DNA of 64,000 bases from Muribaculaceae bacterium (GTDB lineage Bacteria > Bacteroidota > Bacteroidia > Bacteroidales > Muribaculaceae). Of this stretch, positions 55,267-64,000 are shown one piece after another. The DNA is taken from positions 62,001 through 126,000 of the forward strand of contig JAFLTQ010000002.1 in assembly GCA_022510385.1 (NCBI GenBank), read 5' to 3'. Positions within the stretch are counted from its first letter, which is position 1, and every line of letters begins with the position of its first letter. Made by a program: the position numbers and the translations under genes. Under the pieces are notes generated by a model. It saw nothing but the letters and a program-made list of their open reading frames with translations, did no database searches and was not told the origin of the DNA.

Positions 55267-56754
55267 TTACTCAGGTGAAAATTGTTTCGCCAATTTCATC
55301 TTCTCAAGTTCTGCTGCAGCATCGGGATTACCTTTGGCCTGAGCCTGCTCCAGATACCATATAGCCTTATTGTAGTCGCCTCTCAATCCGGCAAGGATAC
55401 CACGTGTGTAGAGGGCATCGGCACTTGTCCCGGCTTTGGCCATAAACCTGTCGGCGCTGTTGAGGTCACCTCTCTGCATGGCTGCCTGAGCCGCATTAAG
55501 AATTGCCACTTCTTCGCCCGGATAGAGCATCACTGCTGTCTCCATTATATTGTAGTATTCGGGCGAACTTGGATCGTAGGTGGCTGCGAGAAGATACATC
55601 TCGTTCAAAGAGAGTTTTGCCGGATTCGTGCGCATCACTTCAGCTATTTCCGCTACATCACTGAAACCTCTGATTTCATATTCTATAGTGTAATCGGAGT
55701 GACGTAATCCCGGATACACGGTTTGAAGCAGGAAGTCGTATTCTTCCGGATACATCTCCTGGATCTTCGAGTTTTTAGTATCGGGAGCCATAGGAGAATC
55801 GATTATCGACAAAATACCGTCGCGATGAGGCAAAGTTGAGGTCATCACATATTCTCTCAGACCCTCCCAGTCTTCAGGTTCGTAAGATGTCTGTATAAAG
55901 CCGTAAGGGAAGGAATAGAGGTTTTGAACATAGGTCTTAAGAGCCTCTGTACGACCTTTGGCAAGACGCACATTGTTGTCGTAAGGACCTTCAGGGGATG
56001 CAAAACCTTTTATAGTCAAAGATTTCACTGTGATATCCTTATCATTGCGGATGGAATCTATAGTTGCGACAATCTTGGCCAATTCCACGGAGTTACGCCT
56101 GTAGTCGGGATAAATCGTGATAAGATTCACCGGGAAATCTACGTAAGCGCGACCGGTGAGTTCACGTGTCTTGATAGCCTCAACCATAGCCACCTTATAA
56201 TCATATTGCGGCTCATAGGTTTCCACACGATACATTGCTATATCGGCGGGATCGTTGATTATCGGACCATGGCATGAAGCACATCCATAATCAACCCTCT
56301 CGATTTTCAGAACCGCACCGTTCATCCAACTTTCATATTCCGCACTTTGGGAATATTTCACCGGATTTTTCACCTTTCCCACACGGAATGACTGCTCTCC
56401 TTCTCCGCTTAGAGGAAGACGTTCCATTCTTTCAAACTGATACCAACGGTTTCTTCCATACACACCAACTCCCGGTAAACGAAGGGTGTCTTCGCCATTT
56501 ACAATCATCGGTGTGAATATCGCAGCTTCGTTGCTCTTCACCTTCACTTCAGAAAGATCTATATCCATCTTGGCTGTGATGTTGTCGATGTTTCTCACTA
56601 AGGCTGCTTTCTTGATCACCAAATCCAAAGCCGCCCCGGGATTATCAACAGTGTAAGTTTGGGTAAATGCCACCTCATCTGCATTCATAGCATTGAAAGA
56701 GAAGCAGATAGCCGCAACCCCCAATAATTTTCCGAGTATATTTTTGCTATTCAT
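55267..56754 (-). CDS. DUF3868 protein with OmpA-like and TPR-like parts
   Basis: A 495-residue exported protein of the type found upstream of Mfa/Fim genes in Bacteroides. The N-terminal DUF3868 domain (about 25-160) is followed by an OmpA-C-like segment, LTIKGFASPEGPYDNNVRLAKGRTEALKTYV (about 245-275), typical of peptidoglycan-facing domains. The C-terminus (about 395-490) has two or three helical repeats like tetratricopeptides. An unexpected CASCH sequence, in cytochrome c form, lies at 158-162. The gene is 12 bases from the DUF3575 gene. Confidence 0.85.
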   Translation of the reverse strand: MNSKNILGKLLGVAAICFSFNAMNADEVAFTQTYTVDNPGAALDLVIKKAALVRNIDNITAKMDIDLSEVKVKSNEAAIFTPMIVNGEDTLRLPGVGVYGRNRWYQFERMERLPLSGEGEQSFRVGKVKNPVKYSQSAEYESWMNGAVLKIERVDYGCASCHGPIINDPADIAMYRVETYEPQYDYKVAMVEAIKTRELTGRAYVDFPVNLITIYPDYRRNSVELAKIVATIDSIRNDKDITVKSLTIKGFASPEGPYDNNVRLAKGRTEALKTYVQNLYSFPYGFIQTSYEPEDWEGLREYVMTSTLPHRDGILSIIDSPMAPDTKNSKIQEMYPEEYDFLLQTVYPGLRHSDYTIEYEIRGFSDVAEIAEVMRTNPAKLSLNEMYLLAATYDPSSPEYYNIMETAVMLYPGEEVAILNAAQAAMQRGDLNSADRFMAKAGTSADALYTRGILAGLRGDYNKAIWYLEQAQAKGNPDAAAELEKMKLAKQFSPE

Positions 56755-56765
56755 TTTCCTGTCTT

Positions 56766-57356
56766 TTAGAATAAATAAACTATATTGAGGGCTAATTTTG
56801 TGGGGCCGAAATAAGTGTGTTGCTTGTCGGATTCTATCTTTTTAGCACATTCCAGACAATTGTACACATCATACCAGGTGTGGATTGCTCCAACTCCTAT
56901 CTCTGCTTCAAAATTCCAGTGTTTGTTGAGAATCCAGGCATAACCGTAGGCTATACCTCCTCCTACTCCCCAACCTTGGGCCCGATGGTCTTTCAAGGTT
57001 GAAAAATTTGTGCCGAGAAAATCAAAGGCATGGTTGAAGTGACCCCAGTTGAACTGACCACCCACTGCGTGCACTGCCAGGAAATGGCCGTTGAATCGGT
57101 CACAGAGCCAATATCTGGCCTCCGGCTGGAGTATCCAGTGTTTCCATGTCTGATTATCTATTTTCCATCCGTTGAAATTTCCTGACAAATCTAACGACCA
57201 CTTCGGTGCCAGGCCTACTTCAATACCTGCATTGACTGTGGCCGTCAAGTCGTAAAGCAAGTTGGTTTTTAATCCCACAACCCGCTGAGCATGCATACTC
57301 ATTCCGGCAAATGCTACAAGGACACTCGCCAGAATTAATTTAATTGATTTTGACAT
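56766..57356 (-). CDS. DUF3575 outer-membrane protein
   Basis: A 196-residue exported protein (signal MSKSIKLILASVLVAFAGMSMHA). The family opening RVVGLKTNLLYDLTATVNAGIEVGLAPKW is diagnostic of DUF3575, a small predicted beta-barrel that typically leads Mfa/Fim operons in Bacteroidales. It ends LALNIVYLF, with the usual C-terminal aromatic. It is the first gene of the six-gene fimbrial operon and likely helps set the outer-membrane assembly site (inference). Confidence 0.9.
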   Translation of the reverse strand: MSKSIKLILASVLVAFAGMSMHAQRVVGLKTNLLYDLTATVNAGIEVGLAPKWSLDLSGNFNGWKIDNQTWKHWILQPEARYWLCDRFNGHFLAVHAVGGQFNWGHFNHAFDFLGTNFSTLKDHRAQGWGVGGGIAYGYAWILNKHWNFEAEIGVGAIHTWYDVYNCLECAKKIESDKQHTYFGPTKLALNIVYLF

Positions 57357-57474
57357 TGTGTTTTTATATGAGATAAATTGTTTTTCCTCGTTTCACTGAT
57401 CCTCCTTGGAGTTTCAATCAACTGCATTTCACTTATATACCTTTCGGCATTATAAGGGAGGACATTTTTCAATA

Positions 57475-57507
57475 CAAAATTACTTCATATCCGGGACATT
57501 TCGCAAA
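57475..57507 (-). promoter_or_regulatory. Probable fimbrial operon promoter
   Basis: TTTG (57507-57504), 21 bases, then TAATTTTG (57482-57475) on the minus strand. Both boxes match; the spacing is at the long end of the usual range. Confidence 0.6.
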
Positions 57508-57780
57508 TTATTTTAAATCAGGCTTATAGAGTTTTCTATGCAAACAACTACCGGCAGACCTTAAATTCCTGGTTTTCAAGCACCTTCTCATGTTATGGAA
57601 TTTTATTAATAATTGTTAAGTTTTGCTAATTTACTGTGAAACAATATAAAAACCTTCAAAAAATCGCATATTCTCCCTGAGCTTTATTCCCCTTTTACTT
57701 TTAATTGCATTTACACTCAATCTTTTCACTTTTTACTCTTCGACTCTTCAACTCTATTTTCCTCTTTTATTATTCAATTT

Positions 57781-57811
57781 TTTGCCAAACAAAATAAAAG
57801 TATTAACTTCG
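57781..57811 (+). promoter_or_regulatory. tRNA-Ser promoter
   Basis: TTTG (57781-57784), exactly 19 bases, then TAACTTCG (57804-57811), which differs from the consensus at one position. It is 37 bases before the tRNA. Confidence 0.7.
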
Positions 57812-57848
57812 CGAAGAAATCTCGCAAAGAGATTTTGAATATCTCAAA

Positions 57849-57936
57849 GGAGTGATGCTCGAGTGGCTGAAGAGGCACGCCTGGAAAGCGTGTATACGCC
57901 AAAAGCGTATCCCGAGTTCGAATCTCGGTCACTCCG
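57849..57936 (+). tRNA. tRNA-Ser (anticodon GGA)
   Basis: The acceptor arms GGAGTGA and TCACTCC pair over seven bases. The anticodon loop reads CTGGAAA. A long variable arm (TATACGCC...GGCGTAT-type pairing, here with AAAA loop) marks it as class II, and the T-loop is GTTCGAATC. It reads UCC and UCU. The CCA end is not encoded. Confidence 0.95.
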
Positions 57937-57937
57937 C

Positions 57938-57980
57938 AAAGAAACACGCTAATTATCATCTAATTAGCGTGTTTCTTTTT
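57938..57980 (+). terminator. Terminator of the tRNA-Ser gene
   Basis: A perfect 18-base-pair stem (57938-57955 with 57961-57978) with a five-base loop merges into a T-run, starting two bases after the tRNA. Confidence 0.95.
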
Positions 57981-58114
57981 CCCTCCCCCTTTTGTTTCCC
58001 CGTCTTTATTTTAGATACTATGAAATTAATTTTTATTCATAACACACTATTTTGCAAAATTGGGGAAACAAAATGCTCTTTTTGACATAAAAGCACCCGC
58101 GCATCCCATACCTA

Positions 58115-60250
58115 CTATTTCTTGTATAAGCGAAAAATTCGGGCAGTATTATTTTTATCAGAAAAATTTATCTTATTATCATTAACAGTTACAGGAGCCT
58201 TTGTCCAACACTCATAACTTTTAGAAATGTCTACATTTTGGGAATCAATTCCAAGAGAGGTTAGATCAATTGCGTCTGTGTAATTATCCCCATGACTATA
58301 ATTGAAATATATGACTACATAAGAATCATCAGTTTCCTTGTAGAATACATTTATCTCATCGTGATAACCGGAATATTGATCCCTGTAACGGACAATAGAT
58401 TTACCACCGGCAGGCCGGAATCCACCTCCCATTTTAATAATATCATTAACTTCTTTGACTGTAGCATATTTCACTTGTTCCCGCTGATACTGAGGGTTAC
58501 CTACATATGAACCCGCGGTGCTTAAATTATCACCCAGAATGCAAAAACCGGTAACTGCTCCTGTCGTCATTCTGGAAATATGCTCTTCTGTAGTGCGATC
58601 TCCCATCACAAGATGGTCAGGATCTAAATAATTATACACCTTGTTAAGCCACCAACCAAAGGAGTAACCATTCATACAGTGTCCGATATGGTACATCTCT
58701 CCCCAAGCGTCACAACTTACACGACGTGCATTGGCATATTGAGCAGGGAATAAAGGAGATATCGATTCCACTATAAACATATCGTCTCCACAACGTTCAC
58801 GAAATTTTTTCATTCCATAGTTGTATGCCTGTACCCCCGTAGTAATTCCCTCTTTCCAATAGGAATCAGCTTCAACAATGCCGTTTGTGAGGAAATCAAG
58901 TTTTATATACTTAAATCCCAGCATTTTGAAACGATCTATAAAATAATTCATTCTTGAAATTGTAGCCGGTGCTGTCGGGTCCATACAAGCTGCGCCACAA
59001 AGACCTTTCACTTGTCCGTTAACACGCAGATACCCTTGATTATATACATATCCGTTATTCCCCTCTACCGCCCCTGAGTCTGCCCAAAGGAAATCACACC
59101 ACGGATACCAATAAATTCCCGGCACTTGACCATTTTCATAACAATGGTCACAGAAGATCTTAAGGCGATCCCAGTCTATTCCACTCCACCAAGAATCCAG
59201 ATCTATGTATACTACGCCATCACCGAATCCCCCTTTGTCCTGGATATTCTCCTTCATATAATCTGAAACAGACATTACTCCCTCAAAATTCACATTTGTG
59301 GCCATTCCGCCCCAGCTATTCCATCCATAGGGCACCGGGCCATCATATTTAGCCTTCCCGGATATTAGCGCACAAACTTCTCCGAATGTCTCCATCCCCT
59401 CACACCAGTTATCAGAATAATGAATCATCATCCTTGCCGATTTAACTCTTTTGCCGGTGACAGTGCCGTGTGGTTGGAGATAATCCCCGTTTGTATCATG
59501 AGTCACTGCATGTGTAATTCCGCTTACACATTCAAGCCTGTTTACAGTACCCTCCGATAACGGACTCCCTTTTATACGTATAGCAGATTTCCATGTGTCA
59601 TGATCCACTGACCCTACCACAAGTCCTTGGTCCGTCTGAGTATTGAAGATGGCTGTCACTTCAAAGGATATGCTGTCTCTTGCAAGCCTTCCCGTTTCCT
59701 TCCCTTTGGATCCCGGTGATGAACAACTCAGCGGGAAATAACTATATTCTATAAAACCATCATTATCAAACGGAACCGTTAGAAACACGTTATTGTTATC
59801 TTTGGGTAGAAACAGGTTGGGCGATTCACTAAATATCGGTGAGATATAATTTGAGGATACCTCTCCCCCGTTATTCCCGACAAGAGTCACATCCGTGAGA
59901 ATGAAATCCTTATTTTCATATAAATAGAAAGCTTGTTCTACTTCAGGAAGGTTGTTTCTTGTCGTGGAATATGTAACAAGAAATTTTTTCCCTTTACCCA
60001 CCTCATCAGAAAGTTCATCTGAACTATATGCAATTTTATCATGATTTTCCGTCCCCATCAGATTTGCACTCACCTTAAATAATGGCATAACGTCTTTAAG
60101 AATCGGTTCTCCATTTTTTAAGATTTTTGTCGTGTGACTCTCCGAATCATGGGATATGCTCCATTTCCCAAAAGAAAAATCTTCAGCAAATGAAAGCGAG
60201 CGGATGTTCAAAGCCAATATGGTTATTATAAGATAAATAAGTCTGTTCAT
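58115..60250 (-). CDS. Clan GH-D alpha-galactosidase-like hydrolase
   Basis: A 711-residue exported enzyme (signal peptide to about residue 22). An N-terminal beta-sandwich (about 25-290) leads into a TIM barrel starting PYGWNSWGGM (308-316). The nucleophile is D452 in YIKLDFLTNG, and the acid/base is D514 in RRVSCDAWGE, the arrangement of clan GH-D (GH27/GH36). It most likely removes alpha-linked galactose from oligosaccharides. The presence of a second, clearly GH36 enzyme at 62712 and an FG-GAP protein between them supports an alpha-galactoside role. The exact family and specificity need comparison with known members. Confidence 0.82.
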   Translation of the reverse strand: MNRLIYLIITILALNIRSLSFAEDFSFGKWSISHDSESHTTKILKNGEPILKDVMPLFKVSANLMGTENHDKIAYSSDELSDEVGKGKKFLVTYSTTRNNLPEVEQAFYLYENKDFILTDVTLVGNNGGEVSSNYISPIFSESPNLFLPKDNNNVFLTVPFDNDGFIEYSYFPLSCSSPGSKGKETGRLARDSISFEVTAIFNTQTDQGLVVGSVDHDTWKSAIRIKGSPLSEGTVNRLECVSGITHAVTHDTNGDYLQPHGTVTGKRVKSARMMIHYSDNWCEGMETFGEVCALISGKAKYDGPVPYGWNSWGGMATNVNFEGVMSVSDYMKENIQDKGGFGDGVVYIDLDSWWSGIDWDRLKIFCDHCYENGQVPGIYWYPWCDFLWADSGAVEGNNGYVYNQGYLRVNGQVKGLCGAACMDPTAPATISRMNYFIDRFKMLGFKYIKLDFLTNGIVEADSYWKEGITTGVQAYNYGMKKFRERCGDDMFIVESISPLFPAQYANARRVSCDAWGEMYHIGHCMNGYSFGWWLNKVYNYLDPDHLVMGDRTTEEHISRMTTGAVTGFCILGDNLSTAGSYVGNPQYQREQVKYATVKEVNDIIKMGGGFRPAGGKSIVRYRDQYSGYHDEINVFYKETDDSYVVIYFNYSHGDNYTDAIDLTSLGIDSQNVDISKSYECWTKAPVTVNDNKINFSDKNNTARIFRLYKK

Positions 60251-60294
60251 ATAGAATATTTTTTAATAATCATGCCTTCATTGATCCTCTATTG

Positions 60295-62307
60295 TCAGCG
60301 GACTATAATTTTCATTTTTATACTTTCATTCGAATCGGAAAGAATCGCAACATAAATTCCTGAATCAAGACCCAAGTCAATTGATCCCGATCCGATTAAA
60401 TCATAGGAAGCCACATTTACTCCTTGCAGTGAAATAATATTTAGATGTGCTTTCTTCCCGGCTAAATAATCCAGCCTATTGTCATGATATGACATGTTAA
60501 GATTCTGTTCTACATTTAATTCCTCTACATATAATTCAGGATCCACTTCTATACTAAACTGTGAAGTTGTGAAAAGTCCGCCTGCATTAGCATTATCTAT
60601 TGCCTGGACTCCCCATTCATAGGTTCCGCTCTCCGACAAATTTATATTGTATGCACATGAACGAATCTCACCGTTTATTTTATTTACTTTTATTAAACCC
60701 GTTTCAATATGTGCCGGCACAGTCATAGAAATTTCATCGGAACCAATCCTGCGAAGGAAGACATTATATCTTAAAGCTTTCCCGGGTGTTTCCTTATCCG
60801 AAGAGGGAGACCATTCCAATTTCACCTTACCACCCTCTCCTATTGTAGCTTTTAAATTTTCAGGAGCTGACGGCACACTGTTGGCTAAAGCACCTTTTGA
60901 AGAACTGTCATTATGGTATAGGTAGGCACCGCACCCTTTGGCACATGAACCGTTTACCCAACCGGACATCCAGGCATCAAGAAATCCGTCGTTATCATAA
61001 TCAACAAGATGGTGACTTCCATGCGTGACTCTTGAAAACGAGTTTGTTCCCTTGATATCATCGTAATAGGCTCCATATGTTGTGAAAGTAAAGTCTCCAT
61101 TATTCAGGTAGAGCCATGTAGTGTGTTCATGTGTCTGGCCGTGCCCTCCTACTAAAATATCTGCATATCCGTCATTATTTACATCTCCCACGGATATTTG
61201 GCCACCATCTATTCCTTCCAATTTCAGATTATCCAAAAGTTCAAATTTCCTGTTTCCAAGATTATGGTAGATGATGAAAGTCTTTGAATTAGTATTTAAA
61301 TATTTACCGGGCATAATGAGCTCAGGCAACCCGTCATTATCCAAATCATACACAGTTGTTGAAGAATCGGAAATCCCTTTGAAATAATTCTTGTCAGCGG
61401 TAAAGGTTCCGTCTCCATTATTCCAATACACATAAGCCTCTGAAGTGCGAAGAGAGCCGTAACCTGTAGTAAACAGATCAAGATATCCATCGCCATCAAG
61501 GTCTACGAATTCAACACTACCATCAGTCAAACCTAAAAAATTTGAATCTCCTAATGGCTTTTCCTGAAGCTCGAATCCGTTTCCTTTGTTATTACGATAT
61601 AGATAAACGGCTCTGCTTGCTTCCTCAGGTTCATCCGAATAAAAACGTTTGTGTTCGTCAAATCCGGTCATCACAATATCAATATAGCCATCATTGTCAT
61701 AATCACCTGCGGAAATCCAGTTATGCCCCTTTCCTCCGTTTTTGCCATTGAACAAAGGCCTGATGTTGGGATTCTCCATTTTTTCAAATGTATAGTTTCC
61801 CGTTCCGTCAGGTCCTTGATTGATATAGACGGCAATACTTATTTGATCTAAGTTAGTGTTATGGTCAGCCCAATTGTAGCCCCACGAGGAGAGTCCCGGA
61901 AGAATCAGATCAAGCAATCCATCATTATTGATGTCAAGCCAAAGAGGAGAAGAAAAGGCGGCTCCGGCAATTTTTGAGGAGGCTTGCCGAGTAAAGGTCC
62001 CGTCTTGATTGTTGGTATAGAGATTGGAATAAATGCTTGAGCCTACATGCTCATCCCGGTCGGAATAATACAAGTCTAAATATCCGTCATTGTTATAATC
62101 TCCCCAGGCTGAACCCGTATACTGAGCATGATAGAAGTCTCCGGCTCCTTGATAACTGTCTCGCAACGGTTGTCCCGGCACAGGATTGCCGGCTTTGCTA
62201 AACTTTACGTTATTTGTCACGGATGTTTGTCCATAAAGTTCAGATGATAAGAAACCTGTAAATAAGGGTAACGCTAAACAGGATACTCCTAAAAGAAATC
62301 TTTTCAT
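60295..62307 (-). CDS. Surface FG-GAP/VCBS repeat protein with FnIII and sorting tail
   Basis: A 670-residue exported protein. The ATG at 62307 opens the signal peptide MKRFLLGVSCLALPLFTGFL; the frame continues upstream but without a better start. Residues about 60-470 contain seven propeller repeats, each with a calcium-loop motif, for example DYNNDGYLDLYY, DINNDGLLDLIL, DYDNDGYIDIVM and DLDGDGYLDLFT. An FnIII-like domain (about 475-580) and a C-terminal domain with ISLQGVNVASYDLIG and KMKIIVR resemble type IX secretion tails. It probably binds glycan or holds enzymes at the cell surface beside the two alpha-galactosidases. It has no catalytic motif. Confidence 0.85.
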   Translation of the reverse strand: MKRFLLGVSCLALPLFTGFLSSELYGQTSVTNNVKFSKAGNPVPGQPLRDSYQGAGDFYHAQYTGSAWGDYNNDGYLDLYYSDRDEHVGSSIYSNLYTNNQDGTFTRQASSKIAGAAFSSPLWLDINNDGLLDLILPGLSSWGYNWADHNTNLDQISIAVYINQGPDGTGNYTFEKMENPNIRPLFNGKNGGKGHNWISAGDYDNDGYIDIVMTGFDEHKRFYSDEPEEASRAVYLYRNNKGNGFELQEKPLGDSNFLGLTDGSVEFVDLDGDGYLDLFTTGYGSLRTSEAYVYWNNGDGTFTADKNYFKGISDSSTTVYDLDNDGLPELIMPGKYLNTNSKTFIIYHNLGNRKFELLDNLKLEGIDGGQISVGDVNNDGYADILVGGHGQTHEHTTWLYLNNGDFTFTTYGAYYDDIKGTNSFSRVTHGSHHLVDYDNDGFLDAWMSGWVNGSCAKGCGAYLYHNDSSSKGALANSVPSAPENLKATIGEGGKVKLEWSPSSDKETPGKALRYNVFLRRIGSDEISMTVPAHIETGLIKVNKINGEIRSCAYNINLSESGTYEWGVQAIDNANAGGLFTTSQFSIEVDPELYVEELNVEQNLNMSYHDNRLDYLAGKKAHLNIISLQGVNVASYDLIGSGSIDLGLDSGIYVAILSDSNESIKMKIIVR

Positions 62308-62711
62308 TATAAAGCTTTTTAAATACTTGGAATCTATTATTTTTCTATAATTTTTGTGACAATTGTATCTCCTCTTTGCCGACTCATCATCAGGGTGAAA
62401 CCATGCTGAAAAATCGGCATTTCCTGACCCAAATGGCATTACTCTTCAATTGTCATCAACATAAATTATCAATTATGCAAAAATATCAAACCATCAGACT
62501 ATTAATTAGCCATATTGAAACCAAAAAATAACACATTAGGCTCATTAACTTCAGGATTCTATTTTGGTTGGTTTTTTAAGTCGATTTTCCTCGGTTGTAA
62601 AACTGTTGTGTCAAATGATAGTAATTTCGTAACACATCTTATTCTTTATTATCATTAATTGGAAATATGAGTTATATTTGATGATTAATGAATAAAGTAA
62701 TAAGAAAAAGA
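62308..62711. other. Intergenic region between divergent glycan genes
   Basis: This 404-base gap holds start signals for both the FG-GAP gene (minus) and the GH36 gene (plus). A minus-strand frame extends through 62439 but carries no recognisable protein. One -7 box (62673-62680) is visible for the plus gene. Confidence 0.6.
62673..62680 (+). promoter_or_regulatory. Probable -7 box of the GH36 gene
   Basis: TATATTTG matches the -7 consensus 31 bases before the ATG; no good -33 box is seen. Confidence 0.38.
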
Positions 62712-64000
62712 ATGAGAAAGAGATTTTTAATTGGATTATTAGGCGCACTTGCATTCACTTCAAATATGGATGCAGAAAACTTAATAATCATGGAGACTGA
62801 TAATACGGCTTTAGTGTATGATGTGGCCGATAATAATCGACTTTACCAGCGATATTTCGGGAAGAAACTTAAAAACCGGGCAGACTATTCTCAAATTCCC
62901 AACACTTCCGAAGCTCTGATCACTCACGGCATGGAGGATTATTATGAACCGGCAATCCACATAAATCATGATGACGGCAACAATTCATTATTGCTTACCT
63001 ATGTCTCCCATGAAGAGTCTCAGCTTTCCGACGGAGCCAACCTAACTGTAATCACTCTTTCGGATCCGGTCTACAACGATGAGGTGAAACTCTATATCAC
63101 CTACTACCCCGAACATGATATTTTCAAAAGCCATACAGAGATCACCAATAAAGGAAACAAGCCAATCTCACTTGAAAAATATGCGTCCTCCATGCTCCAT
63201 TTCACCAATGGTGACTATTATCTGACTCAGTTCAACGGAGATTGGGCTTCAGAGGCAAATGCAAGTGAAACTAAGCTCGAATTCGGGAAAAAACAGCTTG
63301 ACTCCAAACTCGGGTCAAGAGCCGATATGTTTTGCTCTCCATTCTTCCAGATAGGATTAGACTCTCCGGCATCTGAAAATCAGGGTGATTTACTTGTAGG
63401 CACCTTAGCATGGACCGGTAATTTCCGTTTTACATTCGAAGTAGACCATAGAGGAGAACTGAGAGTGATTTCCGGAATTAATCCCTACTTTTCTACCCGC
63501 ACCTTGAAAAAGGGAGAAACTTTCACTACTCCGGAATTCATATTTACACTTTCAGATTCCGGCAGAGGTAAAGCCAGCCGTAATTTCCACGACTGGGCTC
63601 GCGACCACCAGGTGTATAAAGGGAATGAAAACCGCTTGACTCTCCTTAACAACTGGGAGGCCACCTATTTTGACTTTGATGAAAACAAATTGATAGGCCT
63701 TATAGGGGAAGCAAAAGATTTGGGAGTAGATATGTTCCTGCTTGACGACGGATGGTTCGGGAACAAATATCCCCGCCATAGCGACACCCAGGGACTTGGC
63801 GACTGGAAGGAAACGGCTAATAAATTGCCAAACGGGATTGGCGCTCTCACTGAAGCCGCAAAGAAAAACGGAATCAAATTCGGGCTCTGGATAGAACCGG
63901 AGATGGTGAATCCAAAGAGTGAACTCTATGAGAAACATAAAGATTGGGTGATAACGCTGCCCAACCGTGATGAATATTATTTCAGAAATCAGCTTGTGCT
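62712..64000 (+). CDS. GH36 alpha-galactosidase, N-terminal part (cut by window end)
   Basis: The frame is open for 429 codons from the ATG at 62712 to the window end. A signal peptide (MRKRFLIGLLGALAFTSNMDA) indicates export. The N-terminal beta-sandwich with FNGDWASEAN is followed by the GH36 barrel: NWEATYF (about 314-320), FLLDDGWFG (342-349, substrate-binding aspartates) and KFGLWIEPEMVNP (about 389-401). The nucleophile KWD segment lies beyond the window. Enzymes of this type remove terminal alpha-1,6-galactose from raffinose-family sugars or galactomannan. It is divergent from the FG-GAP and clan GH-D genes, forming one functional cluster. Confidence 0.93.
   Translation, partial: MRKRFLIGLLGALAFTSNMDAENLIIMETDNTALVYDVADNNRLYQRYFGKKLKNRADYSQIPNTSEALITHGMEDYYEPAIHINHDDGNNSLLLTYVSHEESQLSDGANLTVITLSDPVYNDEVKLYITYYPEHDIFKSHTEITNKGNKPISLEKYASSMLHFTNGDYYLTQFNGDWASEANASETKLEFGKKQLDSKLGSRADMFCSPFFQIGLDSPASENQGDLLVGTLAWTGNFRFTFEVDHRGELRVISGINPYFSTRTLKKGETFTTPEFIFTLSDSGRGKASRNFHDWARDHQVYKGNENRLTLLNNWEATYFDFDENKLIGLIGEAKDLGVDMFLLDDGWFGNKYPRHSDTQGLGDWKETANKLPNGIGALTEAAKKNGIKFGLWIEPEMVNPKSELYEKHKDWVITLPNRDEYYFRNQLV

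Larger units (their letters stand above)
57357..57848. other. Intergenic region: fimbrial leader and tRNA promoter
   Basis: No gene is seen. It holds the promoter and roughly 110-base leader of the fimbrial operon (57475-57507) and the tRNA-Ser promoter (57781-57811). No invertible-promoter repeats are visible around the fimbrial promoter. Confidence 0.6.

Noticed and set aside
57357..57848. Search for an invertible promoter ahead of the fimbrial operon
   Set aside because: No pair of inverted repeats flanks the promoter and no invertase gene is near.
57774..58085. Short reading frames on both strands around 57850
   Set aside because: They cover tRNA-Ser and its terminator.
62308..62439. 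Upstream extension of the FG-GAP gene
   Set aside because: The signal peptide begins at the ATG at 62307; the extension has no signal or conserved sequence.

Overview
The window looks like a chromosome segment of a gut Bacteroidales bacterium, probably Muribaculaceae or a close relative (inference). The support is: Bacteroidetes-type promoters (TTTG, about 19 bases, TAnnTTTG) before several genes, a hybrid two-component regulator, an Mfa/FimA-type fimbrial operon, DUF4301, DUF5723 and DUF3868/DUF3575 proteins, C-terminal tails like type IX secretion signals, and a tmRNA with a G-E-N-rich tag. There is no insertion sequence, prophage, rRNA operon or CRISPR array.

Layout. 1-2969 (minus): start of groEL, groES, a secreted GH13 amylase and a nitroreductase. 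2970-4244: a gene-poor stretch and a HigB/HigA-type toxin-antitoxin pair, flanked by two copies of the last 47 bases of dprA. 4201-7610 (minus): dprA, a hotdog thioesterase with a large insertion, a membrane protein and a secreted Ntn-hydrolase. 7745-13671 (plus): a DUF4250 protein, a giant hybrid two-component regulator lacking both phospho-acceptor residues, and a Ser-type sulfatase. 13787-20936 (plus): DUF805 protein, ABC-F ATPase, M13 peptidase, aroE and comEC, tightly packed. 21642-22793: a leucine-rich-repeat surface protein.

23330-29023 (minus) is a complete urease operon in the order ureA-B-C-E-F-G-D, with its own promoter and an internal hairpin between the structural and accessory genes. 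29275-32279: a LolC/E-like permease diverging from glnS. 32365-35331: a DUF5723 barrel and its lipoprotein partner. 35453-35851: tmRNA. 35908-39212 (minus): GH53 galactanase, rpe, a DedA protein and a UDG-fold protein. 39394-45388 (plus): a glycosyltransferase, a synthetase-type RelA, a lipoprotein, DUF4301 and a low-molecular-weight phosphatase.

45504-57356 (minus) is a six-gene fimbrial operon: DUF3575, DUF3868/OmpA-like, an Mfa1-like stalk subunit, a FimB/Mfa2-like anchor carrying an extra B-repeat domain, and two very large lipoproteins of unknown class. 57849-57936 is tRNA-Ser(GGA). 58115-64000 is an alpha-galactoside cluster: a clan GH-D enzyme, an FG-GAP/FnIII protein and a divergent GH36 alpha-galactosidase cut by the window end.

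The most unusual items are the regulator with His-to-Tyr and Asp-to-Glu changes next to a sulfatase, the toxin-antitoxin cassette bracketed by dprA 3'-end copies, and the enlarged fimbrial operon.
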